A stretch of DNA of 64,000 nt from Methylocystis sp. MJC1 (GTDB taxonomy: Bacteria; Pseudomonadota; Alphaproteobacteria; Rhizobiales; Beijerinckiaceae). A program made the position numbers and the translations under genes. A model generated the notes under the pieces. It searched no databases, was not told the DNA's origin, and was given only the letters and a program-made list of their open reading frames with translations. The stretch is taken from contig NZ_CP107558.1 of NCBI RefSeq assembly GCF_026427715.1, forward strand, positions 3,565,001 to 3,629,000. The letters are read 5' to 3'. The number at the start of each line of letters is the position of its first letter. Positions within the stretch are counted from its first letter, which is position 1. Positions 61,217 to 64,000 of the stretch are shown here, one piece after another.

Positions 61217-64000
61217 TTGAGCGCCGAGGCCACACGGTTCGACTTCAACGTGCGCGGCATGACTTGCGCCTCCTGCGTCTCTCATGTCGAGAAGGCGCTT
61301 GCCGCCACGCCTGGCGTCGCCTCGGCGAGCGTCAATCTCGCCACCGAAAGCGCCGGTGTCGCGCTTGCGCGGGGCGCCGACCCGGCGGCGATCGCCAAAT
61401 CGGTTGCCGACGCCGGTTACGAGCCGGTCATCGAGACGATCGAGCTCGGCGTCGGCGGCATGACCTGCGCCTCCTGCGTCGCCCATGTCGAAAAGGCGCT
61501 CAAAAGCGTTCCGGGCGTGTTGGAAGCGAGCGTCAATCTCGCCACGGAACGCGCGAGCGTGCGCGCCCTCTCCGGCCCCGGCCTCGCCGAGCGCCTGCGT
61601 CGCGCCATTACTGAGGCCGGCTACGAGCCGCGCCGCATCGAGACCGACGCCGGCGCGACCGACCGCGAACGCGCGAGGCGCGAGGCGGAGATGAAGACGC
61701 TGCGCTTCAATCTCATCCTCTCCGCCGCGCTGAGCGCGCCGCTGTTCATGGTCGAGATGGGCGGACATCTCGTCCCCGCCTTTCATCATTGGACGATGAT
61801 GACGATCGGCGAGGAATTGGTGCGCCAATTCTCCTTCCTCCTCGCGACGCTCGTTCTCTTCGGGCCGGGCGCCGTCTTCTTCGTCAAAGGCGTTCCGGCG
61901 CTGCTGCGCGGAGCGCCGGATATGAACGCGCTCGTCGCGGTCGGCACGCTCAGCGCCTATCTCTATTCCTTCGTCGCGACCTTCCTGCCGCAGCTTCTGC
62001 CGGCCGGCGCGGTCTATGTCTATTACGAGGCCGCGACCGTCATCGTGACGCTGATCCTTTTCGGCCGTTTTCTCGAAGCGCGCGCCAAGGGCCGCACCTC
62101 GGAAGCCATTCGCGCCCTTGCAAAACTGCAGCCTAAGACGGCGCGCGTCGAACGCGACGGCGAGACAACGGACGTCGATATAGACGACGTGCGCGTCGGC
62201 GATATTGTGCTGGTGCGGCCGGGCGAGCGTATCCCGACCGACGGCGTGGTGACGGCGGGCGCTTCCTATGTCGACGAATCCATGGTGACGGGCGAGCCCG
62301 CGCCTGTCGCGAAAACGATCGGCGCCACTGTTACGGGCGCGACAGTGAATGGCTCCGGCGCCTTCTCCTTCCGCGCGACGCGAGTCGGCGCGGATACGGT
62401 CCTCGCCGGCATCATCCGCATGGTGGAGCAGGCGCAGGGCGCGAAGCTTCCCATTCAGGCGATGGTCGATCGCGTCACCGCCGTCTTCGTGCCGACGATC
62501 TTCGCAATCGCGGCGATCACCTTCGTCGTCTGGATGGCGATCGGCCCGGAGCCGCGGCTGACCTATGCGCTGGTCAGCGCCGTCGCCGTGCTCATCATCG
62601 CCTGCCCCTGCGCCATGGGCCTCGCAACGCCGGCCGCCATCATGACCGGCACCGGGCGCGCGGCGGAATTGGGCGTGCTGTTTCGAAAGGGCGAGGCGCT
62701 GCAAACTCTGCAGGAGGTGACGCTCATCGCCTTCGACAAGACCGGCACGCTCACCTTCGGCAAGCCGCGCCTCACCGATCTGATCCCGGCGCACGGCGAA
62801 GAAGATGCCGAGCTGCTGCGGCTTGCAGCGAGCGTCGAGGCGCAATCGGAGCATCCCGTCGGCGCGGCGATCGTCGCCGCCGCGAAGGATCGTGGACTTG
62901 CCGTGCCGCCGGCCGCGCAGTTCGAGTCCGTTTCGGGCATGGGCGTCGCCGCCCTTGTCGATAGCCGGAAGGTCGCCATCGGCGCCGCGCGCTATATGGC
63001 CTCGCTGGGCCTCGATACGACCGCCTTCGAGGGAGACGCGGCCGCCCTCTCCGACGAGGGCAAGACGCCTTTCTATCTTGCTGTGGATGGCAAGACACGG
63101 GCGATCCTCTGCGTCGCCGACGATTTGAAGCCCACCACCAAGCCCGCCATCGACGCGCTGCACGCCATCGGCGTCAAGACAGCCATGATCACCGGCGACG
63201 AGGCGCGCACGGCCAACGCCATCGCGCGGCGGCTCGGGATCGACGAAGTGGTTGCCGGCGTCATGCCCGACGGCAAGGTCGCGACGCTCGAACGGCTGCG
63301 CGAGAGGGAAAAAATCGCCTTCGTCGGCGACGGCGTGAACGACGCCCCGGCGCTCGCCGCCGCGGACGCTGGCATCGCTATCGGCACGGGCACGGATATC
63401 GCGATCGAAGCCGCCGACGTCGTGCTGATGTCGGGCGATCTCGCCAAAGTGCCTGCGGCGCTGGCAGTGTCGCGCGCGACGATGCGCAACATCAAGCAGA
63501 ATCTCTTCTGGGCGTTCGGCTACAACGCGCTGCTCGTTCCTGTCGCGGCGGGCGCGCTCTATCCGGTGAATGGCGTGCAGCTCTCGCCCATGCTCGGCGC
63601 CGGCGCCATGGCGCTTTCCAGCGTCTTCGTGCTGACCAACGCGCTACGGCTGCGCCGCTTCAAGCCGCCGGTGATCGCCGAGACGCCTCCCCGTCATCGC
63701 GAGGAGCGTAGCGACGAAGCGACCCAGGAGCCTCATCACGGCTCTGGATTGCTTCGCTCGGCTCGCAATGACGAGGCGGCGGCTGCGCCCGTAAAACAGG
63801 ATAACAAGGAGGAAAGAATGACGACTTTCAATGTGAAAGACATGACCTGCAACATGTGCGTCAAGCATGTCACCAAAGCGGTACAGGCGGTCGAGCCCGG
63901 CGCAGATGTGAAGGTCGATCTCGCCAGCGGCAGGGTCGACGTCTCTCCGACGCCGAAGGACCCGGAGGCGCTGGCGAAAGCCATCACGGACGCCGGCTAT
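61217..64000 (+). CDS. copA: Cu(+)-exporting P1B-1 ATPase whose frame runs on into a CopZ-like domain (3' end outside window)
   Basis: The start is TTG 61217: AAGGAGG is five bases upstream and an in-frame TAG stands directly before it. Two N-terminal HMA domains (GMTCASCV at about 14 and 82), the TGE loop (MVTGEP), the copper-site helix motif [15 protein letters not shown] (CPC), DKTGT, SEHPVG and GDGVNDAP follow in order. [11 protein letters not shown] and [17 protein letters not shown] near residue 800 contain the other Cu(+) residues of P1B-1 pumps. The pump pairs with the membrane at residue about 825, but the frame has no stop: it reads through a palindromic element (63692-63773, residues about 826-852), a short linker, then a third, CopZ-like HMA domain ([11 protein letters not shown]) from ATG 63818, which has its own strong ribosome site. 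Confidence 0.93.
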   Translation, partial: MSAEATRFDFNVRGMTCASCVSHVEKALAATPGVASASVNLATESAGVALARGADPAAIAKSVADAGYEPVIETIELGVGGMTCASCVAHVEKALKSVPGVLEASVNLATERASVRALSGPGLAERLRRAITEAGYEPRRIETDAGATDRERARREAEMKTLRFNLILSAALSAPLFMVEMGGHLVPAFHHWTMMTIGEELVRQFSFLLATLVLFGPGAVFFVKGVPALLRGAPDMNALVAVGTLSAYLYSFVATFLPQLLPAGAVYVYYEAATVIVTLILFGRFLEARAKGRTSEAIRALAKLQPKTARVERDGETTDVDIDDVRVGDIVLVRPGERIPTDGVVTAGASYVDESMVTGEPAPVAKTIGATVTGATVNGSGAFSFRATRVGADTVLAGIIRMVEQAQGAKLPIQAMVDRVTAVFVPTIFAIAAITFVVWMAIGPEPRLTYALVSAVAVLIIACPCAMGLATPAAIMTGTGRAAELGVLFRKGEALQTLQEVTLIAFDKTGTLTFGKPRLTDLIPAHGEEDAELLRLAASVEAQSEHPVGAAIVAAAKDRGLAVPPAAQFESVSGMGVAALVDSRKVAIGAARYMASLGLDTTAFEGDAAALSDEGKTPFYLAVDGKTRAILCVADDLKPTTKPAIDALHAIGVKTAMITGDEARTANAIARRLGIDEVVAGVMPDGKVATLERLREREKIAFVGDGVNDAPALAAADAGIAIGTGTDIAIEAADVVLMSGDLAKVPAALAVSRATMRNIKQNLFWAFGYNALLVPVAAGALYPVNGVQLSPMLGAGAMALSSVFVLTNALRLRRFKPPVIAETPPRHREERSDEATQEPHHGSGLLRSARNDEAAAAPVKQDNKEERMTTFNVKDMTCNMCVKHVTKAVQAVEPGADVKVDLASGRVDVSPTPKDPEALAKAITDAGY
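63692..63773. repeat. Palindromic element, family B, inside the copA frame
   Basis: 82 bases from CGTCATCGCGAGG to GGCTCGCAATGACG. It is read in the phase giving [10 protein letters not shown]...[10 protein letters not shown] and replaces the expected end of copA. Confidence 0.92.
63806..63820 (+). promoter_or_regulatory. copZ: Internal Shine-Dalgarno and start codon for a CopZ-like protein
   Basis: AAGGAGG at 63806-63812 stands five bases before ATG 63818, the same spacing as for copA itself. The reading frame from here, [18 protein letters not shown], is a typical stand-alone copper chaperone, in the same frame as copA. A separate CopZ is therefore likely made from this site. Confidence 0.75.

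Noticed and set aside
61175..63163. A 662-codon minus-strand frame opposite copA
   Set aside because: Antisense of a gene with all P1B-ATPase motifs.

Overview
The window is about 64 kb of GC-rich bacterial chromosome with dense, mostly housekeeping and metabolic gene content. Gene families and gene order point to an alphaproteobacterium of the order Hyphomicrobiales (Rhizobiales): the cytochrome c maturation order ccmI-ccmE-ccmF-ccmH (the rhizobial cycHJKL arrangement), a nitrogen-PTS enzyme I (ptsP) next to prfA, a hopanoid transporter hpnN, paired BTLCP proteases, and several families of short palindromic intergenic repeats typical of that order. A Methylocystis/Methylosinus/Beijerinckia-like host is my guess; nothing in the window proves it.

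Layout. 1-2336: C-terminally incomplete 7TM-PAS-GGDEF-EAL signalling protein. 2.8-6.2 kb: ptsP and prfA. 6.3-10.5 kb: two small exported proteins, purH and a heparinase II/III-like protein. 10.7-14.2 kb: gamma-class carbonic anhydrase, two paralogous transglutaminase-like proteases around a small secreted protein, and a MipA/OmpV porin. 14.4-17.1 kb: FAD monooxygenase, zinc-finger protein, lipase. 17.4-21.9 kb: ccmIEFH operon with a palindromic repeat in each of its three junctions. 22-28.3 kb: DUF2721, purB, a VIT1-type metal transporter fused to an extra membrane domain, a DadA-like oxidoreductase and an acyltransferase. 28.3-30.4 kb: FecR-barrel fusion and tandem PilZ protein. 30.6-36 kb: CcdA-like protein, DUF1624 protein, HpnN, DUF2147 protein. 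36.2-45.3 kb: four-gene MdtABC/NodT-type RND efflux operon. 45.4-53.5 kb: minus-strand unit indolepyruvate ferredoxin oxidoreductase-cobK-cobQ-cobC-bluB with overlapping stops and starts. 53.8-55.5 kb: DUF1007 plus NicO-type nickel/cobalt exporter-family genes. 55.6-57.4 kb: acyl-CoA ligase. 57.5-60.5 kb: bioF-bioD-bioA. 60.7 kb to the end: isoprenylcysteine-methyltransferase-like protein and a Cu(+)-ATPase whose frame runs on into a CopZ-like chaperone domain.

Themes: cobalamin salvage/synthesis next to a Co/Ni transporter pair; copper handling (CopA/CopZ); heme and thiol-redox maturation (Ccm, CcdA); envelope functions (HpnN, porins, RND pump, BTLCP proteases). The most unusual structural feature is the palindromic repeats, at least two of which (in cobK and in copA) lie inside open reading frames and are read in the same phase. 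No rRNA, tRNA, CRISPR array, transposase or phage gene was recognised.
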